From: Azolla caroliniana
Taxonomy: Eukaryota > Polypodiophyta
Length of the DNA stretch: 64,000 nt
Assembly: GCA_043228905.1 (NCBI GenBank)
Contig: JBHGNT010000009.1
Span: forward strand, 16,058,001-16,122,000
Reading direction: 5' to 3'
In this document: piece by piece, positions 42,763-53,044 of the stretch
How the letters are laid out: each line of letters opens with the position of its first letter
How positions within the stretch are numbered: position 1 is the first letter of the stretch
The notes under the pieces: generated by a model
Told to the model about the DNA's origin: nothing
Databases searched by the model: none
The model's input: only the letters and a program-made list of their open reading frames with translations
Made by a program: the position numbers and the translations under genes

Positions 42763-43641
42763 TTAACTAAGTATTTCAAATTTGTTTGAAAGGCTTGGGC
42801 TATTAGGACTATCAGACACACCTAGAGAAATAGACTCGGGTTTCGTACTATTAGTACTAGCGGTTATTTGATTTACCTGCCTTCTTGGCCGATGGGGACA
42901 GTTCACTACAATATGCCCCCGTCCACCACAATAAAGACATAATCGATTTGCCCAGCGTCGCTGCTTTTCTTCTTCCATTAGTGGTCCGCAACAACATGTC
43001 GTGTCAATTTCCATTGGATTCAGAGTATTTGTTGGAGACGTATTAAATGACTCCCTTGGGAAAGGCTTTGCTACAACTGAAGCGTAGGTGGGCTCCTCAG
43101 AATTTGAAACTAACATTCCAAACGTCGTTCGAAGAGGCGATTATTGCATCGTATTGTGCGACTGATTGCTTCTGTCAATGACTTTGGTTATTTGGGGAAG
43201 GTCAAGAGTAAATCCTTGACATCGTTACGTAGGCCATAACGAAATTGATCCATTAATGCTTGGTCATCCTAGGGGATATCGGAGGCGAGTAGACGGAAAT
43301 CTACAGCGTATGGATTTGAATGACTAATCATACCTGATTAAGGAATCCTCTAAATTGTGATCGTGTTCCATCAAATTCAATAGGAAGGCCGTTTTTGGGT
43401 TCTTTATAAATCCCTTGCGTACTTAGTCCTTGTTGTTGAACGCTACAATGGTCACTTCAAGTTGTTGCACGCGTAACGCTAGTTCCCCATGTTGTTGTTG
43501 TGTCTGCTGCTTTTCTAAGGAGATTTGTTGAAGATCCCCCAACGGTCGTTGATTTTCTTGTTCCAAAATGAGAAACTTCTCTTTCAAGCATTGCAACTCC
43601 GAGAAAACGGATTGATATTCTTGAGCGCTAATAGTGGCCAT
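42763..43641 (-). pseudogene. gag: Gypsy-2 gag with internal deletion
   Basis: Starts at ATG 43639-43641 (MATISAQEYQSVFSELQCLK), matching gypsy-1 gag. It keeps CGA where gypsy-1 has TGA. Around 43325 about 250 bp of capsid sequence is missing compared with gypsy-1: the text jumps from the QIH of the capsid start to the DFRLLAS-like region. The C-terminal knuckle is intact (CLYCGGRGHIVVNC). Confidence 0.85.
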
Positions 43642-43721
43642 AGTTTGAGAGAAAAGAGGAATAAGAGATTATTATGAAGGGAGGGAGAAGTAAGAAGATA
43701 AAAGGAAGAGGAGGAAGGAGA

Positions 43722-43736
43722 AAAATCGGTTCAAAC
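43722..43736 (-). other. Conserved self-priming-type site next to gypsy-2 5' LTR
   Basis: GTTTGAACCGATTTT on the minus strand, identical to gypsy-1 at the same position. The LTR partner has one mismatch in the 3' LTR (38964-38975) and two in the 5' LTR (43904-43915); at least two of the three are CpG-type transitions. Confidence 0.55.
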
Positions 43737-44132
43737 TGTCAAGAATAGTACTAAGACAAAGAGGAGATTAGTACTAAGAGATGAAGATTAGTACTAAGAG
43801 GAAAAGAGGGTGTAGAGCATGAGAGAGAGAGAGAGAGATGATGGCAAAAGATATATTATGTAGAAAGAATATACAAGAATAGCTAGGAGGCTTAAGATTG
43901 GTGTTGAACTGGTTTGGTTCGAATTAATGCCTTGTGCCTCCTTTTATAGTGTTTTCAGGAGTACTCCTGAAGTTTCTAGAATGTTCCAAAGAAATCTGGA
44001 ATATACATCAATTTTCTATAGTTAAATAATAAATGAAAATAATATTTTTTGTATTATAATGTATAGTCTAATGGCAAAGGCTCGACTCATGTAACATAAG
44101 GTCATGGGTTCGAATCTTGACATATGATGATA
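43737..44132 (-). repeat. 5' LTR of gypsy-2
   Basis: 396 bp, paired with 38789-39192. The last bases read GATA instead of GACA. The tRNA-like block at 44064-44120 has an intact A-box and a B-box GGTTCGAATCT. Confidence 0.9.
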
Positions 44133-44544
44133 GGGATAGCTCAAAATCAGACTCCCATCGGCCCAACCACGTGTAGATTGTTTCTACGATTCTTTCCTTT
44201 TTTTCTCCCATAAATGGCTTTACGACAAATGATGGTTCACCCTGACGCTCATCGGATCTATTAGTGTCACGTTGTAAACTAATGACACGTGCCTCGAGAG
44301 CACTTTGAGATTGCCGAAGTTCAAACATCTGATGAGCGGTTGAACTAAGGAAATTTTGTATTTGTAAGAAATACGACTCAATGGAGATTGGTCTAGGAGG
44401 ATTTCCTTGAGTTCCTTCCGCTTGAGCGGATGACATCAGGTCGTTATTCTGAGCCATTGAATGATAATTTCTGGCAAAGAAAGAGGATAAGGTCCGACAA
44501 ATAGTCATAACATCATGTCGTGATGTAAACATATCATGGGCCAA
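44133..44544 (-). pseudogene. gag: Gypsy-C gag, N-terminal part
   Basis: Reads MAQNNDLMSSAQAEGTQGN, IESYFLQIQNFLSSTAHQMF, VVKPFMGEKKERIVETIYTW and LGRWESDFEL, a gypsy Gag N-terminus with a short predicted helix and the capsid start. The likely start is the ATG at 44455-44457. Gypsy-2 cuts it at 44133 and it continues at 38783. Confidence 0.78.
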
Positions 44545-44879
44545 TATTAATCGATATCATGATCTCACGTCAATATCCCTCTAGACATATGAGATGAGGT
44601 TCAAGACCAGGTTACTATGGTAACACAAAGGTGTTTTAAAAACCATGGGGGTGACAAATGAATGTCTTTCCCTGATCTCTATATAGATTTTTTCATGGCG
44701 GCTCCCCGAGGCTCAACCATGTATGTTTGCGTCATGAATTGTTTATACACGAAAAAAATGTTAACAATAAACTATGTTTTTGTGCTCACGTATGTGGTTT
44801 CGGCTCTTTAAGTCCTATTACAAGGACCCCGAAGTGCACTTAGACCTAAAGTCTAAACATGTATTATAGTCATATGTAT

Positions 44880-44965
44880 CAACAATGATGTATGGTCTTG
44901 GTCATATTTGAACTCGAGACCTCGAGAACAAATGTATTAAACACTTGACCTAACCAAATAAGTTG
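44880..44965 (-). other. Weak tRNA-like / SINE-head-like segment
   Basis: On the minus strand, TTGGTTAGGTCAAGTG precedes CGAGTTCAAATATG by about 40 bases, reminiscent of A- and B-box elements. The A-box match is imperfect. No tail or target duplication is seen. Confidence 0.25.
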
Positions 44966-46113
44966 CTCGTGTTGAATGTTTAATGTTTTATGCGTATAAG
45001 AGATATGCGAGGCATTTGCCCATGTTTTTTTAAAAGAAACATATATGTTAAGAGTCCTTATTTCCCTCTTGTTTACCACAAACTATGTTGGTACATTACC
45101 TAACCTCAAGTCTCATAATTACGATGGCATATGCCCAAAGTGCAACCAAATGGTCAAGCCAAATGAGCCCTCTTTTCGTAGTAGGCCCACGTGGCCCATC
45201 ACATGGTTACGTCATTACGAATGCCTTTCGTAAGAATGATCTCATGGTGGCATCGTGTCCATGTAATGAGGGAGGGATATTGGATATGTATGTCATAGGA
45301 GCGACCTCACATGAAGTGGGTCAAGCCCTACGTTCTCAACATCATTGTGGCTATGATCGTTTCATTACGTAACAAAATCGAAGTGACCAACGGGGATGTC
45401 AACAAAAAAAATGTTGAAAAAAGGATGATGACTACGCCATTCTCACAAAAATGTGAGGACGGCCACCAAGATCCTTTCCCCGAAAAGGACAACATTCGAT
45501 ATAGAAATCACGTTATAACTAACATACACATATGTATATTTATCACATATATACGATCAAATATGTATACATGTGACCACATATGCGTATATTAAAAAAA
45601 ATCGTAACATCAAATAGCCAACAATGATGTAATCGAGATACGTAATCGAGGCATATAGCCTCTACGCACACAAAACATCCAAAAATAAGGGTTAATCGTA
45701 ATACACAATTGAGGTATTGACCTCTTACGCGACACCAAACGCATATCATTTACTTAGAAATACGCATACATAACATTTGTATGTGAACGTAATACGCAAT
45801 TGAGGTATTAACCTCCTACGCATACGACACGAATCACATATCAAATATATGTCAAATCAGGTATTGACCTCATACACATATGTAAATGTTTTATACAATC
45901 AATTAATTACCACTACAACATCATTGAATCAATAAACAAAAAAAACATATTGACTATACATGAATAGATTGGGAGAAGAAACAGTAGAAAAAAACAACAA
46001 GAAAGAGTTACCGAAGTTCCTTTGTTGATCGCTATCTAGATCAAGGCCGACCGCACGTCGATCGATCACCATCCATCAAGAAGACAACAAAAACCAACAC
46101 ATTAGAAACATAA

Positions 46114-46125
46114 GCACTAATACCA
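46114..46125 (-). other. Primer-binding site of gypsy-C
   Basis: TGGTATTAGTGC on the minus strand, two bases after the 5' LTR, a diverged initiator-Met-type site (TGGTATCAGAGC). The plus-strand relative at 61333 reads TGGTATCCGAGC. Confidence 0.7.
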
Positions 46126-46127
46126 AC

Positions 46128-46577
46128 TGTTAGAGCAATGGTCTAATGTAAGCATATGATAAGGATAAAAACATAGATAGATAGAAAGGAGAGAGAGAAA
46201 GAAGGATGCCGATCAACCTAACCATCCCCGAGCGAAGGGATTACGGACTCAAGCCTCAATCGGCGTCCCATACCACCGTTGCGGCGTCAAGTTGTACCTA
46301 GTTCTGGCGCGCTTGCTACAAGAGTTGACCCACCACGAAACAGAGTCTCGACGTATTCAAGAGATGATGAAATGAGGGTAGTTGGGCCTCATATTTATAG
46401 CGAGACCCAAGGCCCCCAGGCAAGTTCACACTTGACCCAATGGGTTGTCTCAATCCCGAGGATTAAAAGTAATCCTCCCCTTCTTTACACTCTCGTTTAA
46501 CCCTCACACTTATCCACATGTATAGAATACTACGGTAAATTCTCACCACGGGATATTATATGGTCATGCTCGTAACA
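46128..46577 (-). repeat. 5' LTR of gypsy-C
   Basis: 450 bp, TGTTAGAGCAATGGTC to GCTCGTAACA on the plus strand. TATA-like CTATAAATATGAGG on the minus strand near 46395. Confidence 0.88.
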
Positions 46578-48560
46578 GGTCGGGTGATGGTTAGATAGAT
46601 TAGGCTTCCAACTAGCTGTCGATAGTGAGTTGGCTCACACTCTTCTGTGCTAGACTCGGTATCTAGCTTTAGGTTTCGATCGAGAGGGGTAGTGACTGGC
46701 TTACACTTTGTCATCCCTAGAAATTAATGGAGCTCCTTCATGTCTTTCATTTCAAATCGGCCGGAGAGTAGCTTTTTGATATGACTTATATATGCTAAGT
46801 GCTCTTCTCCAATGACCAAATCGTCCACATATATTATGATAAATAATTGTCCTCTAGAGTTGCTCCGGATGAACATAGAGTTGCCGGACTTGGAGATTTT
46901 GAAGCCAATTTGGTGAAGATATTGGGTTATCTTTGAATGACATGCTCTAGGTGCCTGTCTGAGGCTGTAGAGAAGCTTTTTGAGTCGGCATACCGCTTGT
47001 GGGTGTGTGCTCGACTTGAACTAGGTGGTTGTACTATGTACACCTCCTCCTCTACTTCGCCTTGGAGAAAGGCATTCTTAACGTCCATTTGGTGGAGGTG
47101 CCACCCTTTGGATGCTACGAGCGCTATCATGGTTCGAATGGTAGTCATCTTTACCATCGGGGCAAAGGTCTCCTCATAGTTGACACCGTGTGTCTGAGCA
47201 TAGCCCTTTGCCACTAGTCGGGCCTTATACCGATTGACGGTGCCATCGGCGTTGTGCTTCACTTTGAATATCCACTGACATCTAATTGCCTTTTGGTGGT
47301 GTGAAGAGGGGACAAGATCCCATGTCTCGTTCTTAGAGAGTGCTTGCATCTCCTCATTCATCACTTCGACCCACCGCAAGTCCTTCGCGGCTACAAAGAA
47401 GTTTTCCAATTCCCAAACTATCGCCACCTTCATCATAAAGACATAGTGATATGCCATGTAGTCGTTGTAGACGAATCGGCTAATTGCATTCTTTTCTCGG
47501 GTGGAGCGACGTGGTGGTTCACTTGTCTTCATGAACACTTTCTTGGCTCCTGGTGTCCTCATGATAGGAACATCCAATCGACCGTACTCACTGTCGAGTG
47601 AGTGAGCCGATTCATTTCCATCCGAGTCTTCATACTCAGGCATTTTGGCATTTCCTTTGTCCGATTTCGGACTTGGTCGCGACATGTGGTGGTCACTCAA
47701 TGGCTCATGTGGTCCACTCAATTTGGTTGAGATTGGACTCTCCTCTAGCGTGAGCTGTAGTCGACCATCCTCCTCTGAGTCTATTATAGCAAGATCAGTT
47801 TTGATTGGATCGGATGGGGCTAAGTCGATTGTGTACCAAGATGCTGATTCGTTGAATACTACATCCCAAATCACTCTTACCTTCCTGGTGGAGGGGTTGA
47901 AACACTTATACCCCTTTTGTTCGAGTGAGTACCCTAGGAGGATACATTTCTCCGACTTGGAATCAAGCTTTTGCCACTTTTCGTTAGGAATATGTACGAA
48001 TGCGATAGAGCTTAATATCCTGACGTGGGATGGGTTCGGCTTCTTTCCATAGAACTTCTTGTGGGGGGTAATATTGTTCACCCTGGATGTTGTGCACTAA
48101 TTCATTAGATAGACGGTTGTGTTAGCTACTTCAACCCAATATGATTTTGGCAGATGTTTCTCATTCATCATCGCCCTTGCCACCTCGAGTATGTGTCGGT
48201 TCTTTTGTTCGGCTACTCCGTTCTGTTGAGGTATGTGTTGACAAGTAAACTCCTACCGGATTCCTTCTTGTCGAAGGTATGTTGTGAAGGTGTTGGAGAA
48301 GTACTCTTTGCCACATCTGATCGTAGGCATTAGATGTGTCAACCGGTTGCCTTCTCGACTTCGTTTTTGAATTTTGGCGCATACGGAATATCCCGGTGTG
48401 CCTGGAGAAGTTGTCGATGAACGTCACATAATACCGGCAATCACAAAATGTTGTCGTCTGGGTTGGTTTCGACACATCTGAATGTATCACATCAACGGTT
48501 CCTTACTCACATTCTTGTCCTTTGGGAACGGTTATCGATGTTGTTTGCCCAGATAACCAT
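46578..48560 (-). pseudogene. pol: Copia pol relic (copia-F): integrase to RT
   Basis: On the minus strand: integrase core start (HSDVSKPTQTTTF and YYVTFIDNFSRHTG), integrase C-terminal part (NITPHKKFYGKKPNPSHVR and CILLGYSLEQKGYK), a long acidic linker, then RT (CQWIFKVKHNADGTVNRYKA and MDVKNAFLQGEVEEEVYI) and, after a frameshift near 46990, IIIYVDDLVIGEEH and GSLIYLTITRPD, where the gypsy-C LTR cuts it off at 46578. No LTR or gag belongs to it here. It overlaps in content with copia-G integrase, so the two are separate elements. Confidence 0.88.
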
Positions 48561-48599
48561 GTCACTCATTCAAGCTCTCATGTATGAGAATTTACATGT

Positions 48600-48720
48600 A
48601 AAATGATCAAAGCAAAGCTTTTGAAGATATGACTTGGCTTAGTGGTAAGCATATTGACTTTCAACTTGGAGGTGCAAGGTTCAAGCCTTGCTCACATCCC
48701 TTTTAAAACACAAAATAGTA
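48600..48720 (+). mobile_element. tRNA-derived SINE-like sequence
   Basis: TGGCTTAGTGG (48635-48645) fits the Pol III A-box perfectly and GGTTCAAGCCT (48678-48688) fits the B-box. GCAAG and CTTGC can pair as a T-arm. It follows the copia-F relic and ends in a short TTTTAAAACA stretch. No clear poly-A tail or target duplication was found, so it could also be a decayed tRNA gene. Confidence 0.5.
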
Positions 48721-49189
48721 CTAGGCTTTTGGTCTTGTATTTAAACTGAAAATCTTCAAAACACCATGCACCACGATCAACCGACCGATTCAATCCGATC
48801 CGATCCGATCCTGTCTGTCGCCATCGTCGTCTCGCCGGCTCCGTCTGGTCGGCCAAAACCTTTACAAGTAGTTAGACCACACCCATTCATCCAATTAGTT
48901 TAGCTCAAGTCACCTTGAACATTCTATGATCCACTCATAGACACAAACTAATAGATTTTGGCCCTAGTTATTTAATCTAGGATCCTTATTTATCCTGTCT
49001 ATGTGGGATATCTCGTAGTTTTGTTTTGCTCTTCTTCTTCGCAAACTTCATACCCACATAACTTGCCACTTAGTTGTTCGTTTCTTATGTGGTAAAGTGT
49101 ATTCGAAAGCTCTTGAAGACCTCCATCTTTTTGTACCAAGATATTAAACTAGTATAAAATAGTATCTTCACTATTATTGTTTTATGTTG
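48721..49189. other. Unassigned sequence between copia relics
   Basis: Contains a CCGATCCGATCC-type repeat near 48795 and a GC-rich patch, then AT-rich sequence. No coding region recognised. Confidence 0.4.
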
Positions 49190-50940
49190 TGTGTGAAGAA
49201 CCACACTCGATTTTGTACTGTATTCCATTCAATTTTCACCAAGTTGGCGAAAATCTTTACGACACCGGAAACAGTCGAAGACTCCACTCTTCTTTTCTAT
49301 CAAGTAGATCCAACTATGTCAACTATAGTCATTAATGAAGGAGACGAAGTATCGACTCCCGCCTAGGCTCAAATTCTGTGTCGGTCCCCATACATTTGAA
49401 TGTATTAAGTCGAGCTTATTTCGTCTCCAATTTCACTCATTGGGGAATGGAAGTTGGTGTTGCTTCCCTAGCTGGCTAGCTTCACATACTTGGGCCTTCT
49501 AACCACTAAACTTCGGCAATCCGAACACTACTTGTTTCGATTGAAGTTCTTGAAGTCTTTGATATTTGACATGGCCAATCCGCTTATGCCATAAGTCGAT
49601 GTCTAACTCGACTTTTTGTCCTTTGGTGAACAGAGCGGTGCCAACGTCATTTGTGTCGAGGATTAACATCCTCCCTTCCCGGCGCCCTTGCGCAATGATC
49701 TGACCCTCTTCTTCGATGAAGCACCCAAGGTGGGTGAACTGGACTTGCATCCCTTGGTCGACGATCTGGCCAACAAACACCAAGTCCTTTGTGATCATCG
49801 AGACGTGCAACACATTCATAAGTCTCCCCTTCTGTCCAACGTGACTTAGGGAAACATCGTCGACATGTTCGATCGGATGCGAAGGTGTTGTCTCCGATTT
49901 CGACAACTCCTGATTGTTCTAGTTTCTCCAAGTATGAGAACCACTCTTCATGGCTCGTCATGTGATTTGATGCTCCATAGTCGACATACCACACCTCGTT
50001 CGATTTCATGGTGCTCTTCTTCACCAAGTTTGCCTTGTGCTTCATCACAAAGGTTGGGCCCTTTCCAGTTTTGGGTCCTTCCGACCCTTCGGCGTAGTGC
50101 GAATGCTGTTGATTTCCATGTTCGGCTCTACTGGATCTGGATTTGTTCGAATCGCACTCTTCTTCTAGCACTCGTTCTCTCGGTGGCCCTTCTGGCCACA
50201 GTACCAACATTTTGTTTCAGCTTTGCTTGCCGGTTTCCGGTGTCGCTTGACTTTGCTCTTGTCAACTACCACCATTGCATGCCAATCCACCTCGTCCGCC
50301 ACGACCACGGGGCCAATCTTCCTGTGTACAACATTCGATTGTCGGATTGTGTCCTTGATGCACCCATGTGGTTTTCTTCGACCAAAAGCATTAATTATAG
50401 GTCGAAAAATGACAGTGACTTCTCTCATGTGCAAATAGCTGTCTGGATCAGCTCGTACCTTTGCGTTAGACCACCGAGGTAGATCTGCACCATCTCGTCC
50501 TCATCCACCGTCACGTTGACGGACCCTAGGGCGTCGCAGATCCCCTTGATCTTTGTAGTGTAGTCGATCATCGTCATATCCTTTTGTCTAATATTGTTGA
50601 GCTCCTCCCAGAGCTGCAACTTCCGGGCCATGGTACTCATAACGAAAATATTCTTCAGATTTTCCTAGGACTCCTTCGACGTCTTTGCATCTCGAATAGC
50701 ATTTGGTCGTGCACAAAAGATGCAAAGTAGTACAAAACTCTGCTCGCCACCTGTTCCCAGGCCGGAAAATCCTTGTGCGCCGAATCCGGTGCTACTTTGT
50801 TTAACCCTTCCACATTGCTCCAGTAATTGTGCCCAACCAGGTACTGGTGCATCTTGTAGGACCAAGATGCGTAGTTGCCCCGTAGAGCTTTTCGGTTGGA
50901 AGTGGGTTTGCCATGCTCCTGTCCATTTTCTTCTTCTGTT
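49190..50940 (-). pseudogene. gag: Copia-G gag-PR-IN relic
   Basis: Gag with MHQYLVGHNYWSNVEGLN, AWEQVASRVLYYFASFVHDQ and ARKLQLWEELNNIRQKDMTM, a zinc knuckle (CWYCGQKGHRENEC), protease start (VWYVDYGASNHMTSHEEW, the catalytic motif reading D-Y-G), pre-integrase (LWHKRIGHVKYQRLQELQ) and integrase start (YFVSFINDYS then HSWIYLIEKK). At least four frameshifts or stops occur (near 50640, 50160, 49860 and 49305). The motif set differs from the copia-A lineage. Confidence 0.85.
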
Positions 50941-51023
50941 TGTTCTTACCGGGTGTTAGGGTTTGTCTGTGTTTCAACTCTTGTTGGCATCAAAGGATTC
51001 TCAACCCTCGCACTCTGATACCA

Positions 51024-51709
51024 TGTAAAGATTACAATGCGAAAGCTTGAACAGACACAACCGGCTTTGCCGGACAACAACAGAAAACCCAAAGAAAACA
51101 ATGGAGAGAGAACACACAGTATGCGAGAGAGATAGAGAGCATAACACAAAAATGTTAGGATCATGATCAGCCACAACCGGTTTCTCGTATACGTATTCGG
51201 GTGCAAAGAAACGAGTAAGACAATGCTCAGACAGAAGGACAAACAGAAAACAGAAGTACAAGATATTTAATGTGGAAAACCTGAATGGGAAAAACCTCAA
51301 ACTCCAAACTAAATCACTATGTCGAGAGGAAGTACAATAAGAAACTCTAAAGCAACGACCTCGAGATCTTCTTCGTCTGACAGATAGACGGTTACAAAGT
51401 AGATATTCACTAACTCTCACTCTCTCACACACACAGTTATAGAGGCAATGACCTCGTCAATAACTATACAACTATGATTAACTACAAAATGATTCAACTC
51501 AACTCCATAAAGTTTTCCCTAGTTGTATTTATACTAAATTTAACTTTCTAGGCTATTTACATTAAGACTATTTACAAAATTAGTCTCCCAAATCGGCTAT
51601 TAAATCGATCATTCGATTTGTCGATTTTCGGCCTTGGCCGAATTTCCTATCTACTCTCTATTCGATTTGGCTCATACTCTTCCCATCCGAAGGGACCTAT
51701 TTCCCAACA
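51024..51709 (-). repeat. 5' LTR of copia-G
   Basis: 686 bp, TGTAAAGATTACAATGCG to TTTCCCAACA on the plus strand. A diverged piece of a related LTR lies at about 62308-62430. Confidence 0.75.
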
Positions 51710-51966
51710 AAAAACTCAATTTCAAAAATAATACTCTATGTATATACAAATGTGCTCACTGAGCACTTTTATACAAGTCCATGAAGGACGGTCAGAAGTA
51801 CTGACAAGTAATTCAATGCTCATAGCTGAGCTACTGACACTAACTGCTAGGAATATAACTACCTAGTAGTCTAGGATCGTAGACTTCTAATGGCCTACCG
51901 ACTCACGCGTGGATCCGGCTCTCGGCTTGTTCAGCCGATCCGGCCCATGTTGAGCTTGCTCACTCA
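51710..51966 (-). repeat. Truncated LTR of the 1134-1556 solo-LTR family
   Basis: On the minus strand it shares AGCAAGCTCAAC, GGATCGGCT, CTAGACTACTAGGTAGTTA and AGTTAGTGTCAG with the solo LTR. Its 3' part is lost where copia-G inserted. Confidence 0.7.
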
Positions 51967-51992
51967 AGACATATCCCTCAAGACATATCCCT

Positions 51993-52440
51993 CTATTGTA
52001 TGTTGTTCAATTCTTGTTGGAGTTGAAGCTTTCGTGTGGTTGTGTTGGTCGCAAATACCTTTTTGAGGTTCCCCCACGCACCTTTTGGCGTTTTGGCCTC
52101 TCGGATGTAGTCAAACATGTGATCATGGACGCATGATGCAAGGCAATAGAGCACGCGACTCGCTGCTTGCTCCCAAGCTAGGTGGCCGACATGTGCTAGG
52201 TTGGGTTGATTTTCTTGTGCTCCTTTGATGTAACTCCAATAGCCTTGGCCAACAAGGTATTGGTGCATCTTGTACTCCCAAGATGCAAAGTTGTTTCTGT
52301 CGAATTTCTCGGTAGGAAGAGCACTTCTCATCTAAGTATTCATGTTGAACTTCTTCTTCTTCTCTGTGATGCAAATTGTGCAGGTTGTTGCTATAGTGAT
52401 CGGCCGGTTCTTCATGAACGTGGGCTTTGGCACAACACAT
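51993..52440 (-). pseudogene. gag: Copia-H gag N-terminal fragment
   Basis: Reads MHQYLVGQGYWSYIKGAQEN, HLAWEQAASRVLYCLASCVH and TRKLQLQQELNNI, a UBN2-type copia Gag closely related to copia-G gag (shared MHQYLVG and AWEQ-ASRVLY). It stops at 51993 where homology to gag ends; the zinc knuckle and everything after it are deleted. Confidence 0.85.
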
Positions 52441-52518
52441 GTAGATGGGTTTCGATCAAGCTACCAATCACTATGATACCATGTAAAGAAGTGAGTGAGT
52501 GATTCTATGTAGCGGAAG

Positions 52519-52622
<104 letters not shown>

Positions 52623-53044
52623 ACATTGTGTATATAGAAAACAAGAAAATTGTATTAACAAGAAGCAAGAATGAACCAACAATTACAAAGAGAAGGAGAA
52701 GGTGCTTATGTAGTCACCTTCTCTCTAAGTTCTCTCACTAGAACCATCTCTTGGGAAAGAGGTGGAGTCTTTCACTACAACAGAATATGTGTCATAAGGC
52801 GTTAACTTCTATGACACACTAGTTACTATACAAGGAGCTGGGATGTTCACACACTTGAGCATCCTAGAGTGTGTTCCCACACAAGGGAAGTTGAGTTTGA
52901 TTCACAACAAACACATTGATGAGAATCCTATTTTAAAGGCCAGTTACTATAGGTTGAATGATGAATTAAGCTTAAAAAGTACATATACACACATATAAGT
53001 AAAGGCAAACAATGTATGTGTTAATGTCAACCCCTTTCCCAACA

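Larger units (their letters stand above)
38789..44132 (-). mobile_element. Gypsy-2: degraded relative of gypsy-1
   Basis: A 5.34-kb element with a perfect 5-bp target duplication GGGAT (38784-38788 and 44133-44137) inserted in gypsy-C gag. LTRs are 38789-39192 and 43737-44132. The gene order and motifs are those of gypsy-1, but there are many stops and frameshifts and a gag deletion. It is older than gypsy-1. Self-priming site, polypurine tract, gag-stop motif and tRNA-like LTR block are all still recognisable. Confidence 0.93.
44545..46127 (-). other. Leader of gypsy-C between 5' LTR and gag
   Basis: About 1.6 kb without recognised coding content. At 45600-45900 a motif CAATTGAGGTATT with adjacent GTA/TACGC strings recurs several times; related repeats occur at 61570-61790 in the plus-strand relative. 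A weak tRNA-like segment lies at 44880-44960. Confidence 0.5.
35620..46577 (-). mobile_element. Broken Ty3/gypsy element (gypsy-C) with nested insertions
   Basis: Two related LTRs (35620-36075 and 46128-46577, about 90 percent identical by eye) bracket a minus-strand gypsy interior: long leader (44545-46127), gag (44133-44544 continuing at 38200-38783) and the integrase C-terminus (36112-36480). Protease, RT and most of integrase are missing. A fragment of a different gypsy (36480-38200) sits in their place, and gypsy-2 (38789-44132) is inserted within gag. The flanks of the LTRs do not form a target duplication, so the ends may come from recombination between elements. Confidence 0.75.
49190..51709 (-). 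mobile_element. 5' part of a copia element (copia-G): LTR, gag, integrase start
   Basis: 5' LTR 51024-51709, PBS TGGTATCAGAGTG (rc of 51011-51023), UBN2-type gag, protease region and the beginning of integrase, all on the minus strand. RT, RNase H and the 3' LTR are missing. It inserted into an older LTR whose remnant is 51710-51966. Confidence 0.82.

Noticed and set aside
45045-45595. Overlapping plus-strand ORFs of 60-95 codons
   Set aside because: They lie in the gypsy-C leader, lack recognisable motifs and are not supported by splice signals.
35615-46582. Target duplication for gypsy-C
   Set aside because: The flanks read GTGTG and GGTCG, which is not a convincing direct repeat.
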